DNA of 39,985 nt from CAUTNA01 sp964371145 (GCA_964371145.1 CAYJKO010000007.1:1-39985); one strand, 5' to 3'. Counted from the stretch's first letter, positions 31,924 to 39,524 are shown. Made by a program: numbers and translations. Notes: a model not told the origin generated them from the letters alone.

Positions 31924-34032
31924 TTATGGAGTCTTTTCCCAAGAACGGATACTTGGATCATTTAACGTTTCAACCCCCAATGTTTCACGCAAACAAGATT
32001 CACGTATGTCCGCAGAATTGGTTGTTGTTAACCCCGGGATAAATGCATCCCAATCTGTAATTGTTGTACCATCAACACCATTTAAGATTTCGTTCAATGT
32101 CACAACGTTTCTACATGTATTTGTTTCATATTCTTGTGAATTTACACAATCTGTTGCTTCCATTTTGTCCACAACGCCATAGAAAGGAGAACGCGTTGAT
32201 TTACAAATCATAGTTTCATAACAACTTGGTGCATTTGACATTTGCATACAATATGTTTTCACGCGTGATGTTGACCAACCTTCTGTATCTTCGTTTGCTT
32301 CATAACAATCAAAGATTTCGGCCACACATTCGTTGTAATTATCTATTGCGGCAATCGCAGTGTCATAAATATCTTCTTCTTCTTGCAATTTGAATTCTAA
32401 TCTCATTTCTTGCAAAGCTTGTTGAGCCGCTACTTTTTGATAGCTGATATTTTGAGCCGTTGTACGCAATTGTTCACCATATACGTCACAATCTGCATTT
32501 GCATCCAATACGTATTTCTGCATGATACTGCGTCTGGCATCTGCAATTGGTTCACGGTATTGAGCATACGGATCTGTTCCCGTTGTATAACCATAACACG
32601 CTGGCGTTGAAGATGTAACAGTTGATGTATTTGGCGTTACAAATTCCACATTATCACCATCTACAATTATGTCTGAATTATAGTTAAATGGACATGTGTT
32701 TGCACCATTAGAACATTTGTTTTGTGAACCACTTGGCGTTCCGCACGCTTCATAAATTCCATTAAAACAAGAATCCAACACGCGGTTACATACGTTGTTA
32801 TGAGCATAACCGAACAAATCATAACCCCACGTTTCAGCCAAGTAATCCGCTACTTCATCAGTATTAACAGTTCCCAATCCTGGCAAACTGGAAATATCTA
32901 AATCGTCGAACAAATCAAATCCTGTTGTATTTGTTTCATTTATAATCGTAATTGTGCTGTCTTTTGCATCTGCCCAAGATTGTAATTGAGCCAAAATATT
33001 GCTGCCGGACGCATCCAGATTATCTACATTAAATCCGAAATTATTACCTGATTCTTCGCAATATGTCGGCATTCCATCTGCTGGACACGCGGTTCCAAAC
33101 ATACCGTGTTCATTACACCATTCAACTCTTTCATCATCTGACCAAGTGTCATTTTTGTTGGCTTCTTGCCATGATACACAATTCATAACTTTTTCAGCGT
33201 CTGTTAATTGAAAAGCGGCAGACACATCTTTACCACCAGATGCCACCAACAATGCGATTTCGCCGGAAACCTTGATTAATTCTTCGTTTGATTGTTCCAG
33301 CGCATCTTCGGCGGCTGCGAATTCTTTAACGCGACCCGCACATGCACATCTGCGTTGAGCCGCACTGCGCGCTGTACAGATTTCATCCATACATGTGTAA
33401 TAACTTTCCATACAATTTGAATATGCGTCAGCTGAAATTAAACCGGTTGTTGAATCGATAATGTTTGAAACACTGGTATTATATAAAGATGATGATGTTG
33501 TTGCATATGTATATGTCACACCTGTTGTTGAACGAATTGCGTCCCCAGATAATGACACGCGGGAAACAGATGACGGTGATGCCGCCGCAACGCGAGACAC
33601 AACAGAACGGGATGCATTAACATTTGAATTTGTTGATGTTGTACGTGGGGACACCGAACGAGCAACAACATTTGAATTAGCAGTTGATGCCGCACGAGAA
33701 TTTACAGAGCCAGACGTTGCTGCCGCGCGAGACGCTGTCGCTGTGGTTGCGGCACGAGATGTGGTGGACGCGGTCGGTGCAACAGATGCGCGAGAAACCA
33801 AAGCGCGAGAGCTGGTCGTTGTTGTACGCGGACTGGCCGTTGTTCTGGCACTTGTATTAGATGTACGTGGGCTGGCGGCCGTCTGATATTGTGGAATATT
33901 CATTTGCGGCATAACTTCGGCCAACACGGCACGCATAGATAAAACAGTTGAACAAACAAAGAACACGGACGCTATTAAAAACATAGTTCCTGTTGCGTTT
34001 ACCAAAATTTTACCATAATCACGGTTTCTCAT
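31924..34032 (-). CDS. Cys-rich secreted or membrane-anchored protein, paralogue of the 28624-31026 product
   Basis: A 702-aa protein. The ATG at 34032 is chosen for its GGAG site 7 nt upstream; longer frames run into the previous gene. A hydrophobic segment (ILVNATGTMFLIASVFFVC, about 8-26) could be a signal anchor or peptide. Residues about 50-170 are Ser/Thr/Arg/Ala low complexity with repeated SPRTT, SRAAT and ASRSV units. Then CMESYYTCMDEICTARSAAQ and RRCACAGRVKEFAAAEDAL, aligned Cys for Cys with the other protein. Cys pairs CNRVLDSC and CVAEIFDC follow, and a helical QQALQEMRLEFKLQEEEDI. About 25 Cys; it lacks the C-terminal EGF-like modules of its paralogue. Function unknown. Confidence 0.68.
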   Translation of the reverse strand: MRNRDYGKILVNATGTMFLIASVFFVCSTVLSMRAVLAEVMPQMNIPQYQTAASPRTSNTSARTTASPRTTTTSSRALVSRASVAPTASTTSRAATTATASRAAATSGSVNSRAASTANSNVVARSVSPRTTSTNSNVNASRSVVSRVAAASPSSVSRVSLSGDAIRSTTGVTYTYATTSSSLYNTSVSNIIDSTTGLISADAYSNCMESYYTCMDEICTARSAAQRRCACAGRVKEFAAAEDALEQSNEELIKVSGEIALLVASGGKDVSAAFQLTDAEKVMNCVSWQEANKNDTWSDDERVEWCNEHGMFGTACPADGMPTYCEESGNNFGFNVDNLDASGSNILAQLQSWADAKDSTITIINETNTTGFDLFDDLDISSLPGLGTVNTDEVADYLAETWGYDLFGYAHNNVCNRVLDSCFNGIYEACGTPSGSQNKCSNGANTCPFNYNSDIIVDGDNVEFVTPNTSTVTSSTPACYGYTTGTDPYAQYREPIADARRSIMQKYVLDANADCDVYGEQLRTTAQNISYQKVAAQQALQEMRLEFKLQEEEDIYDTAIAAIDNYNECVAEIFDCYEANEDTEGWSTSRVKTYCMQMSNAPSCYETMICKSTRSPFYGVVDKMEATDCVNSQEYETNTCRNVVTLNEILNGVDGTTITDWDAFIPGLTTTNSADIRESCLRETLGVETLNDPSIRSWEKTP

Positions 34033-34117
34033 AGATTTCTCCAAACCTTTGGCAGACCTTGAAAATCTGCGGTTTATATTGTACATTCTTTCAAATATAC
34101 ACCTTCGTTTCATATAT

Positions 34118-34146
34118 ATTATATCATTTTTTGCCCGACGTGTAAA
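34118..34146 (-). promoter_or_regulatory. Promoter of the second Cys-rich gene
   Basis: TTTACA (34141-34146) and TATAAT (34118-34123) on the minus strand, spacer 17 bp, with the extended TGA (full 9-mer TGATATAAT). Confidence 0.62.
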
Positions 34147-34149
34147 CAA

Positions 34150-34172
34150 CAAAAAACCGCCCACATGGGCGG
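34150..34172 (-). terminator. Intrinsic terminator after the ankyrin gene
   Basis: CCGCCC (34157-34162), ACAT loop, GGGCGG (34167-34172), followed on the minus strand by six T. Nearly the same hairpin as at 31899-31918. Confidence 0.82.
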
Positions 34173-34180
34173 ATATTATT

Positions 34181-34969
34181 CTATTTTGCTTTTTGCATCT
34201 TATTTGCATATTGCGCAACATTTAATTGTGCTGTGGTATTTTTCTTTAATTTTTTCATATTATCTTCTTTTATTAAACGTTCAAAACATTCGCGCAGCTT
34301 TTTATCCGTGGTCACATCCATTAACGATTCCCCTTTATTATTAACCGCATTTAAATCCACATCAAAGAAAAGCAAAAAACCGACAATCAAACTATTGCCG
34401 CGCGACGCGTATAACATCAAAGCCGTATTACCATCTTTATCTCTTTCGTCCAAATACAAACCCATTGGAAGCAACGCATGAATTAAATTCCAATTTTTCG
34501 CTTCTAATGCTGCGAACAAAGCAACGTCTGAATTTTTATTATGATGATTCAAATCCAAACCGCGGTTCGCCAAATATTTTGCTATACGCACATTCTTATC
34601 GTCCTTTTTATCTGCAATCAAAAACAAAGCATTTGAACCAGACGCATCCAAAGCGTTTACATCAGCCCCATTTTTTATTAAATCTTTCACAACAGATAAA
34701 TCACCCAACATAACCGCATAATGCAACGCGTTATAACCATGACAATCACACGCGTTAATAGATTCTTTTGATAATGACGGTAAAATTTTTCTGACGCCTG
34801 ATCTATTTCCCGATTTAACCACGTCTATTAAATTGATATTTGTAAGATTTTGAACAACTTGTTCTGTTTTTATTTTTTCATTCGACTGACCGACTTTATT
34901 TTTCGCATATACATTACCTGCAAAAAACAAAACAGCCGACAAACCTATTAATTTATTTTTTAATTTCAT
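34181..34969 (-). CDS. Secreted ankyrin-repeat protein
   Basis: A 262-aa protein with a signal peptide (KLKNKLIGLSAVLFFAGNVYA, cleavage about 22). The mature part has four to five ankyrin repeats from about residue 70: HGYNALHYAVMLGDLSVVKDL, then NGADVNALDASGSNALFL, then LNHHNKNSDVALFAAL and DGNTALMLYASRGN, with the typical G-x-TALxxA and G-ADVN cores. The C-terminus is Lys/Gln-rich. Ankyrin proteins bind partner proteins; export to the periplasm or beyond is supported by the signal peptide only. Last gene of the operon starting at 35680. Confidence 0.78.
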   Translation of the reverse strand: MKLKNKLIGLSAVLFFAGNVYAKNKVGQSNEKIKTEQVVQNLTNINLIDVVKSGNRSGVRKILPSLSKESINACDCHGYNALHYAVMLGDLSVVKDLIKNGADVNALDASGSNALFLIADKKDDKNVRIAKYLANRGLDLNHHNKNSDVALFAALEAKNWNLIHALLPMGLYLDERDKDGNTALMLYASRGNSLIVGFLLFFDVDLNAVNNKGESLMDVTTDKKLRECFERLIKEDNMKKLKKNTTAQLNVAQYANKMQKAK

Positions 34970-34981
34970 ATGGGAATCTCT

Positions 34982-35479
34982 TTATTTAGATTTTATATTA
35001 TTAATCTTTATCAAATCTATACATGATTTACATTTATTTATTGCGATACGTAAAATTTTATTGCTGTCGAATTTTCCGGAATAAGGCATACCGCGTCTTA
35101 ATAATACTTTTGCATTATTATCAACATTTGTATTTTCAACATAAAAATGATCCAATTTTCTTAAATCGCAACATCCCATTATATCGGTACAATCATATAA
35201 TTTTAAAACTTTATTGGCACCACAAAATTTACGCAACGTGGAAATATTTTGACGAACCATATCGATATCAACATTCGCCATATTAAAATCATCAGACAAA
35301 CCGTAACAATTAATTATGGTGATGCATTTTTTTGGAACACCCAATATTTTAATTTTTGATAAATCGACTTTTTCAAGAGTCACATATTGGCATTTTGAAA
35401 AATCATATTCTCCGGGCGTCAAATTGCGGCCTGAAAAATTTGCAACAACATCATTAACAACATTTATATTTTGTTTCAT
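34982..35479 (-). CDS. Small LRR-like protein
   Basis: A 165-aa protein, no signal peptide. It has leucine-rich-like beta-strand repeats: GEYDFSKCQYVTLEKVDLSKI, then VPKKCITIINCYGLS, and a later LKLYDCTDIMGCCDL. The repeat pattern G-x-x-D-F/V-S-K ... D-L-S-K-I ... V-P-K-K is also found in the proteins at 36209 and 38501, so they form one family. It has about eight Cys. The gene lies 18 nt after the 60-aa gene and 12 nt before the ankyrin gene. Likely a protein-binding domain (inference). Confidence 0.6.
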   Translation of the reverse strand: MKQNINVVNDVVANFSGRNLTPGEYDFSKCQYVTLEKVDLSKIKILGVPKKCITIINCYGLSDDFNMANVDIDMVRQNISTLRKFCGANKVLKLYDCTDIMGCCDLRKLDHFYVENTNVDNNAKVLLRRGMPYSGKFDSNKILRIAINKCKSCIDLIKINNIKSK

Positions 35480-35497
35480 AAAATTAACTCTTTTAAA

Positions 35498-35680
35498 TTA
35501 TCTGATTTTATATTTTAAAAAATCAAGCGCGGCCATCAAATTATTTTCCGCGACCATTTGTTTGTATTCATCCAATTGACGCGTTTTAATAATTTTCAGC
35601 AAATATTCTTTTCTGTATTTATTTTTTTTATTTCTATCATTTATACTGTTACTGTCCGAACTGTCCGAGCCATCCGCCAT
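35498..35680 (-). CDS. Small charged protein of unknown function
   Basis: A 60-aa protein from the ATG at 35680, which has AGGA 8 nt upstream; a longer frame to 35713 would overlap the promoter. It begins acidic and Ser/Asp-rich (MADGSDSSDSNSIND), followed by KKNKYRKEYLLKIIK and a helical end (QLDEYKQMVAENNLMAALDF). No family recognised. First gene of the operon with the LRR-like and ankyrin genes; perhaps a partner or regulator (inference). Confidence 0.5.
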   Translation of the reverse strand: MADGSDSSDSNSINDRNKKNKYRKEYLLKIIKTRQLDEYKQMVAENNLMAALDFLKYKIR

Positions 35681-35708
35681 AATAAATCCTTTGTTAAATA
35701 TATAATTA

Positions 35709-35736
35709 ATCATAGCACTGGACGAAAAAACGTCAA
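35709..35736 (-). promoter_or_regulatory. Promoter of the 35680-34181 operon
   Basis: TTGACG (35731-35736) and TATGAT (35709-35714) on the minus strand, 16-bp spacer. Confidence 0.5.
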
Positions 35737-35740
35737 GAAT

Positions 35741-35762
35741 AAAAAAACACCCGATACGGGTG
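35741..35762 (-). terminator. Intrinsic terminator after the 114-aa gene
   Basis: CACCCG (35748-35753), ATA loop, CGGGTG (35757-35762), T-run of seven on the minus strand. It starts 5 bases after the stop codon. Confidence 0.82.
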
Positions 35763-35767
35763 ATGAT

Positions 35768-36112
35768 TTATTTATGACGACCTATTTCAATTTTTTTATT
35801 TTTAACGCCTTGGATTATTCCGGACAATAAATTTAATTTTTCAACATATTGCGCATAATCAAATGCCACATGCACCATTGCCGGACATGCAAAAGATGAT
35901 ATATTACCCAATTTATCCTCTATCCCTGGAACCATTTTTTTTCGAATCTCGCAATCGGCACACAAATAATCGTTTATTTTTTTTGGCGTTTTCAATGCGC
36001 CCCACAAAATTTCCGCGCACTCCAAAATACGTTCATCCACTCGGCGTTTCGCATAACCGGCAAATGTATTATAATACACGTATCCGGCATGAAATTCTTT
36101 GAATGTTTTCAT
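35768..36112 (-). CDS. Small hypothetical protein of the accessory island
   Basis: A 114-aa protein from the ATG at 36112, with GYVYYNTFAGYAKRR near the start, CADCEIRKK in the middle (one CxxC) and a Lys-rich end. Mostly helical; no signal peptide, no known family. Just upstream, in the same frame, lie a good ribosome site and a 10-codon frame (36122-36154) ended by TAA. If that stop were absent the protein would gain about 14 N-terminal residues. The 36112 start itself has no close ribosome site, so it may depend on coupling to the short frame. Confidence 0.55.
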   Translation of the reverse strand: MKTFKEFHAGYVYYNTFAGYAKRRVDERILECAEILWGALKTPKKINDYLCADCEIRKKMVPGIEDKLGNISSFACPAMVHVAFDYAQYVEKLNLLSGIIQGVKNKKIEIGRHK

Positions 36113-36121
36113 ATTCAAAAA

Positions 36122-36154
36122 TTAACCTTCAATTACGTTTTTAATAACTTTCAT
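36122..36154 (-). CDS. Possible 10-codon leader peptide or nonsense-interrupted 5' end
   Basis: ATG at 36154 behind AAAGGAGA (7 nt spacing), encoding MKVIKNVIEG and a TAA. The frame continues after the stop as FLN-M into the next gene. Either a leader peptide that couples translation to the 114-aa gene, or the true start with a nonsense mutation at codon 11. Sequence alone cannot decide. Confidence 0.35.
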   Translation of the reverse strand: MKVIKNVIEG

Positions 36155-36179
36155 TTTGTCTCCTTTTATTCTTAAATAT

Positions 36180-36208
36180 ATTATATCAAAGCAAAACAAT
36201 AAAAACAA
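36180..36208 (-). promoter_or_regulatory. Promoter of the 114-aa gene and its leader
   Basis: TTGTTT (36203-36208) and TATAAT (36180-36185) on the minus strand with a 17-bp spacer and extended TGA; leader of about 20 nt to the ATG at 36154. Confidence 0.58.
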
Positions 36209-36964
36209 TTATTTTCGTTTTTGCATTAAGTTTCCAGAAAACAATTTGCTTATTCCGGATTTCATATTAATAAAATAAAGATCTAACAACCCGCTTTTGT
36301 CTTCGCCCTTTATCTGTATCTTATTTCTTGGATAATCGTCCGGAACCAATATTAATTGATCTTCTCTGATTATTAAATTTGTAACTTTCGAAACATCTGT
36401 TTCTTTAATATTAAACTTTTCTGACAAACTTAAATCCAGTTCGCCGGACAAGCCGCGCACTTTAAAAAAACTGATGTATTTTTTTGGCACACTTTTTATA
36501 TTTGCTTGAAAATTTGATATATTATCAAAATAAACTTGGTCGGTCGCTGATAAATATAAGTCACCCGATAATTCGCCTATATTATAAAAACCCACGGCAC
36601 TGGTCGACGGCTCTGTAATATCAACTGCGAACTTTTTTATATCTTTAAACATGGAAATTATCGTATTGGATAAATTCATTTCATTATTTAAATTATCGGC
36701 GCGATTTATCACAAGCTTTTCTTTCGGGCCTTTTGATATGTTTGTTTTATTAAATTCAGTTAACATAAAATCCGCCATATCCATACCAGACAAATCTAAA
36801 TTATTTTGATTTAATTCGGAACGATTAACTCTGATCCATACCGCTTGCAATTTTTCAGGAATTTTTGACAGATCAGATAAAATTAAACTGCCCGATGTTT
36901 TAAAATTATTTGGCAAATTGTCAGCATCATAAAATTTACCGTCATTTATATTTTCAACTTTCAT
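36209..36964 (-). CDS. LRR-like protein (second member)
   Basis: A 251-aa protein from the ATG at 36964, with AAGG 8 nt upstream. Repeats of a leucine-rich kind: KTSGSLILSDLSKIPEKL, NNLDLSGMDMADF, GELSGDLYLSATDQVYF, then VPKKYISFFKVRGLSGELDLS, the last aligned with VPKKCITIINCYGLSDDFNM of the 34982 protein. No signal peptide; the end is Lys-rich. Protein binding is the family expectation for LRR-type solenoids, but the ligand is unknown. Its own promoter may be TTGTTT (37011-37016) and TACCAT (36988-36993), 17 bp apart. Confidence 0.6.
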   Translation of the reverse strand: MKVENINDGKFYDADNLPNNFKTSGSLILSDLSKIPEKLQAVWIRVNRSELNQNNLDLSGMDMADFMLTEFNKTNISKGPKEKLVINRADNLNNEMNLSNTIISMFKDIKKFAVDITEPSTSAVGFYNIGELSGDLYLSATDQVYFDNISNFQANIKSVPKKYISFFKVRGLSGELDLSLSEKFNIKETDVSKVTNLIIREDQLILVPDDYPRNKIQIKGEDKSGLLDLYFINMKSGISKLFSGNLMQKRK

Positions 36965-36987
36965 AATTTGAACCTTTTCATAAATTA

Positions 36988-37016
36988 ATGGTAACAAACA
37001 AAGGATATAAAAACAA
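36988..37016 (-). promoter_or_regulatory. Weak candidate promoter of the second LRR-like gene
   Basis: TTGTTT and TACCAT on the minus strand with a 17-bp spacer; the -10 is poor. Confidence 0.32.
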
Positions 37017-37036
37017 TAAAAAACCCCATAAAGGGG
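37017..37036 (-). terminator. Intrinsic terminator after the symporter gene
   Basis: CCCC (37024-37027), ATAAA loop, GGGG (37033-37036) with flanking A/T pairs and a T-rich run on the minus strand. It overlaps the next promoter's -35. Confidence 0.68.
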
Positions 37037-37044
37037 TTTTAAAA

Positions 37045-38409
37045 TCAGACTTTAATTTTCTTTAATTTAAATAATATCAATCCAAACATCATTAATGTTG
37101 TTGTAATTGCCGGCAAAATCAAAGACGTGGTTGTTGATGTAAATAAAAATCCGTTTATCATCCAATAAACACCCAATATCAAAGTTATTAACAATGCACA
37201 TGAAAACATCCAATCTAACAAAGCGCCGGTTTTCTTTATAAACCCACATCCAACCATAAAAAACAAAGGCGCCAAAATAGTACACATTCCATTTATAGCA
37301 AACACATACGTCAAAACATCTTCTATAAAAAATGATAAAACTGCTGATAATATTAATAATAACAATAATATATATCTGGATTTTTTTACATATTCTTTTT
37401 TGTTTAATTTCTTCTTTGAAAAATCTTTGATAACGGTAGAAGACACAACGTATGAAAAAGTATCAATAGTTGACATAGTCGCCGAAACCAAAATCAAAGA
37501 CAAGAAACCAACTATAAAAGCGGGATATGCAGGATTGCTTATAATATTAAACAATGCGTTATTAGAATTAGAATCCGCTGGTATAATTCCAATCGCAGAT
37601 ATCCCCAATAACGTCATAGGAATTGTAATAATTAAATAGCTGGCAATAGATGTTAAAATCCCCTTTTTTGCAACAGCTTCACTTTTGGCGGAAAAAATTC
37701 TTTGCCAGAAATCCCCTGCGCAAAAAATCAATATTATTCCAAACAACAACATTAATAAAAAATGAGACGTCGATTGCCCTTGGTACAGGCTTGCAAAATT
37801 CGTAATGTTTTCCATTTTTATCGGCGTAAAAAACAATAAAGCAATCGGTAATAACATTATGAAAAATTGTAAAATATCCGTTTTAACGATTGTCTTATAC
37901 CCACCCAACAATAACTGAGCCGCAACAACAGAACATACAATAAATATAGATAAAACATCACTTAAACCAAAAACCGTTTGCAGAAAAGTTCCCAAAACAA
38001 AAAACTGTAAAGCGATAATTAAAAAAACACAAACAATCATTACAATGGCGCTGGTCTTTTCTGTTTTTGGCCCAACAAAATCCCTGACCATTTCGGGGAT
38101 AGTAACATAACCTTTTGCTTTTGCGACATTTCTGGCCTTTGGCGCAAAAAATAAAAGCAACAACAAACCCAAACAAACCCCGAAATAAAAATTATAAAAT
38201 CCGTACCCCATTAAAAAACCAACCGCAACCGTGGATAACAAACCACCACCATCACGAACAGACGCAGCGGTGGATGCTAAAAATCCCATAACCCCGACTT
38301 TTCTGTCCCCTATGATAAAACCTTCTTCTGTTTCGGATTTATTATCAAACAATGCGATTCCCAACAATAATAAAATATAAACAGATAATAAAATAATTGT
38401 TAAAAACAT
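37045..38409 (-). CDS. Sodium:solute symporter family protein (SSS)
   Basis: A 454-aa polytopic protein of the SSS family (PutP/PanF/SglT type), with about 12-13 membrane helices. Signatures: SVRDGGGLLSTVAVGF (about 51-66) in TM2, GGYKTIVKTDILQFFIML (about 168-185), which fits the family's GG-x-x-x-x-x-TD-x-x-Q box, FCAGDFWQRIFSAKS and LVSATMSTIDTFS, the sodium-site region of TM8. Substrate cannot be read; likely a small metabolite taken up with sodium. It is the only transporter in the accessory island and is a single-gene unit with its own promoter and terminator. ATG at 38409 with AAGGG 6 nt upstream. Confidence 0.9.
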   Translation of the reverse strand: MFLTIILLSVYILLLLGIALFDNKSETEEGFIIGDRKVGVMGFLASTAASVRDGGGLLSTVAVGFLMGYGFYNFYFGVCLGLLLLLFFAPKARNVAKAKGYVTIPEMVRDFVGPKTEKTSAIVMIVCVFLIIALQFFVLGTFLQTVFGLSDVLSIFIVCSVVAAQLLLGGYKTIVKTDILQFFIMLLPIALLFFTPIKMENITNFASLYQGQSTSHFLLMLLFGIILIFCAGDFWQRIFSAKSEAVAKKGILTSIASYLIITIPMTLLGISAIGIIPADSNSNNALFNIISNPAYPAFIVGFLSLILVSATMSTIDTFSYVVSSTVIKDFSKKKLNKKEYVKKSRYILLLLLILSAVLSFFIEDVLTYVFAINGMCTILAPLFFMVGCGFIKKTGALLDWMFSCALLITLILGVYWMINGFLFTSTTTSLILPAITTTLMMFGLILFKLKKIKV

Positions 38410-38437
38410 TTCCTACCCTTTTGATTTAATCTATATG

Positions 38438-38466
38438 ATTATAAACCAAGCACAATTTTATTACAA
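38438..38466 (-). promoter_or_regulatory. Promoter of the symporter gene
   Basis: TTGTAA (38461-38466) and TATAAT (38438-38443) on the minus strand, spacer 17 bp; leader of about 20 nt. Confidence 0.6.
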
Positions 38467-38471
38467 TAATA

Positions 38472-38498
38472 AACCGCCCCTTTATGGGGCGGTTTTTA
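38472..38498. terminator. Terminator after the third LRR-like gene
   Basis: AACCGCCCC (38472-38480), five-base loop, GGGGCGGTT (38486-38494): a 9-bp stem. On the minus strand it ends the 38501 gene with a modest T-rich tail; on the plus strand a T-run follows as well. Confidence 0.8.
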
Positions 38499-38500
38499 AA

Positions 38501-39277
38501 CTAGATAAATTTACTTTTTAATTTTTGGATATAACTTATTTTCTTTTTAGATTTTGCAATTTCAAAATTCAATTTTGCAATCTTTTCATCTGTCGATTGC
38601 AGGTTTTTTTCTATCAGTTTTTTCTGTGTTTCCGCATTTTTCAATTCAGTATTCAAATACAGATCGCGAACTTTTTCAGGAAAAACTTTTTGAATATCCA
38701 AATATTCCAAACCTGTGACTGTATATGGTCTGGCATGAAAAATCTTTTGAAAATGAATTGTATTCGATGGCAATATAATCTTATCTAACTTTGAATAATT
38801 CGCCCTTCCAAAAGAAATCCATTCTGAATACTTTGAAACATCAACTGCACCAATCAAATCCATACCCAATTCTATTCGCAGGCCACCACCGTAATTTTGT
38901 TTTTTTAAGATGCTTGTATCACAATTAATCATACACACATCATAAAACCCTTCAACAGATATATTTTTTCCTAAACGACAATCTGCAACAGACAATTCGT
39001 TTTTTCCTTTGATGGATTCACAAGCCCTTAAATCTGCGTCATAAATTTTAATATGATTAATTTTATCATTAAACTCCAAATTCTTGATTTTAATTATAGA
39101 ATCTTTGATAATCAAATGTTTAATTTTGCCAATTTCTTTTAAAAAAGATAAATCATCTATTTTTTCATTTTTAATTTCAAGTCTTTCTGAATTACCAAAT
39201 CTATAATTCCCTATAAATTCATTGATTGTAATTTGAAGGACTTTATCAAAGGAATCCTTTTGAAAATATAACGGCAT
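38501..39277 (-). CDS. LRR-like protein with C-terminal coiled coil (third member)
   Basis: A 258-aa protein from the ATG at 39277 (AGGGG 7 nt upstream); the longer frame to 39346 would cover the promoter. The N-terminal two-thirds is a leucine/isoleucine-rich solenoid: RLEIKNEKIDDLSFLKEI, HLIIKDSIIKIKNLEF, HIKIYDADLRAC and GAVDVSKYSEWISFGRANYSK, which resembles GEYDFSKCQYVTLEKVDLSK of the 34982 protein. The C-terminal about 60 residues are a Lys/Glu/Leu coiled coil (NAETQKKLIEKNLQSTDEKI). No signal peptide. Probably a protein-binding module plus oligomerisation stalk (inference). It is the last gene before the rRNA operon end. Confidence 0.6.
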   Translation of the reverse strand: MPLYFQKDSFDKVLQITINEFIGNYRFGNSERLEIKNEKIDDLSFLKEIGKIKHLIIKDSIIKIKNLEFNDKINHIKIYDADLRACESIKGKNELSVADCRLGKNISVEGFYDVCMINCDTSILKKQNYGGGLRIELGMDLIGAVDVSKYSEWISFGRANYSKLDKIILPSNTIHFQKIFHARPYTVTGLEYLDIQKVFPEKVRDLYLNTELKNAETQKKLIEKNLQSTDEKIAKLNFEIAKSKKKISYIQKLKSKFI

Positions 39278-39307
39278 AATAACCCCTTTATCTTTATTAA
39301 TATATGA

Positions 39308-39335
39308 ATAATAGCACACATGGTTAAAAAAACAA
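39308..39335 (-). promoter_or_regulatory. Promoter of the third LRR-like gene
   Basis: TTGTTT (39330-39335) and TATTAT (39308-39313), spacer 16 bp, with an extended TGC before the -10, just after the rRNA terminator. Confidence 0.55.
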
Positions 39336-39362
39336 TAAAAAAACACCCCATTAAGGGGTGTT
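39335..39362 (-). terminator. Terminator of the rRNA operon
   Basis: AACACCCC (39342-39349), loop ATTAA, GGGGTGTT (39355-39362); on the minus strand seven T follow. Downstream of 5S rRNA. Confidence 0.85.
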
Positions 39363-39388
39363 GAATATATTGTAGTTTTTATATCAAA

Positions 39389-39524
39389 CTGGATTTAACT
39401 CTGGCGACGACCTACTCTTCCGTGACTTAAGCCAAAGTACCATCGGCGATACGGAGTTTCCCTGTCTGGTTCGAGATGGAACAGAGGGTGGCTTCCGCTC
39501 TATAATCACCAGAATTAAATCCAG
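39389..39524 (-). repeat. Inverted repeat flanking 5S rRNA (processing stem)
   Basis: CTGGATTTAA (39389-39398) and TTAAATCCAG (39515-39524) are perfect complements just outside the 5S ends. They would form a stem that extends the 5S terminal helix, as expected for a precursor-processing site. Confidence 0.6.
39401..39512 (-). rRNA. rrf: 5S ribosomal RNA
   Basis: On the minus strand the molecule begins CTGGTGATTATAGAG and ends in GTCGTCGCCAG; its ends pair in the terminal helix. The conserved CCATCTCGAACC near the 5' side and GTACTTTGGC, GGGAAACTCC in the middle identify 5S rRNA. About 112 nt, normal size. It lies about 100 nt after the 23S end, with no tRNA between; ends are estimates within a few bases. 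Confidence 0.95.

Noticed and set aside
33461..33886. 141-aa plus-strand frame opposite the repeat region of the 702-aa protein
   Set aside because: Shadow of a low-complexity Arg/Ser/Thr/Ala coding region on the other strand; no start signal or motif.
34033..34221. Longer N-terminus of the 702-aa Cys-rich protein
   Set aside because: It would cover the promoter and the terminator of the ankyrin gene; the ATG at 34032 has a GGAG site and begins the hydrophobic signal.
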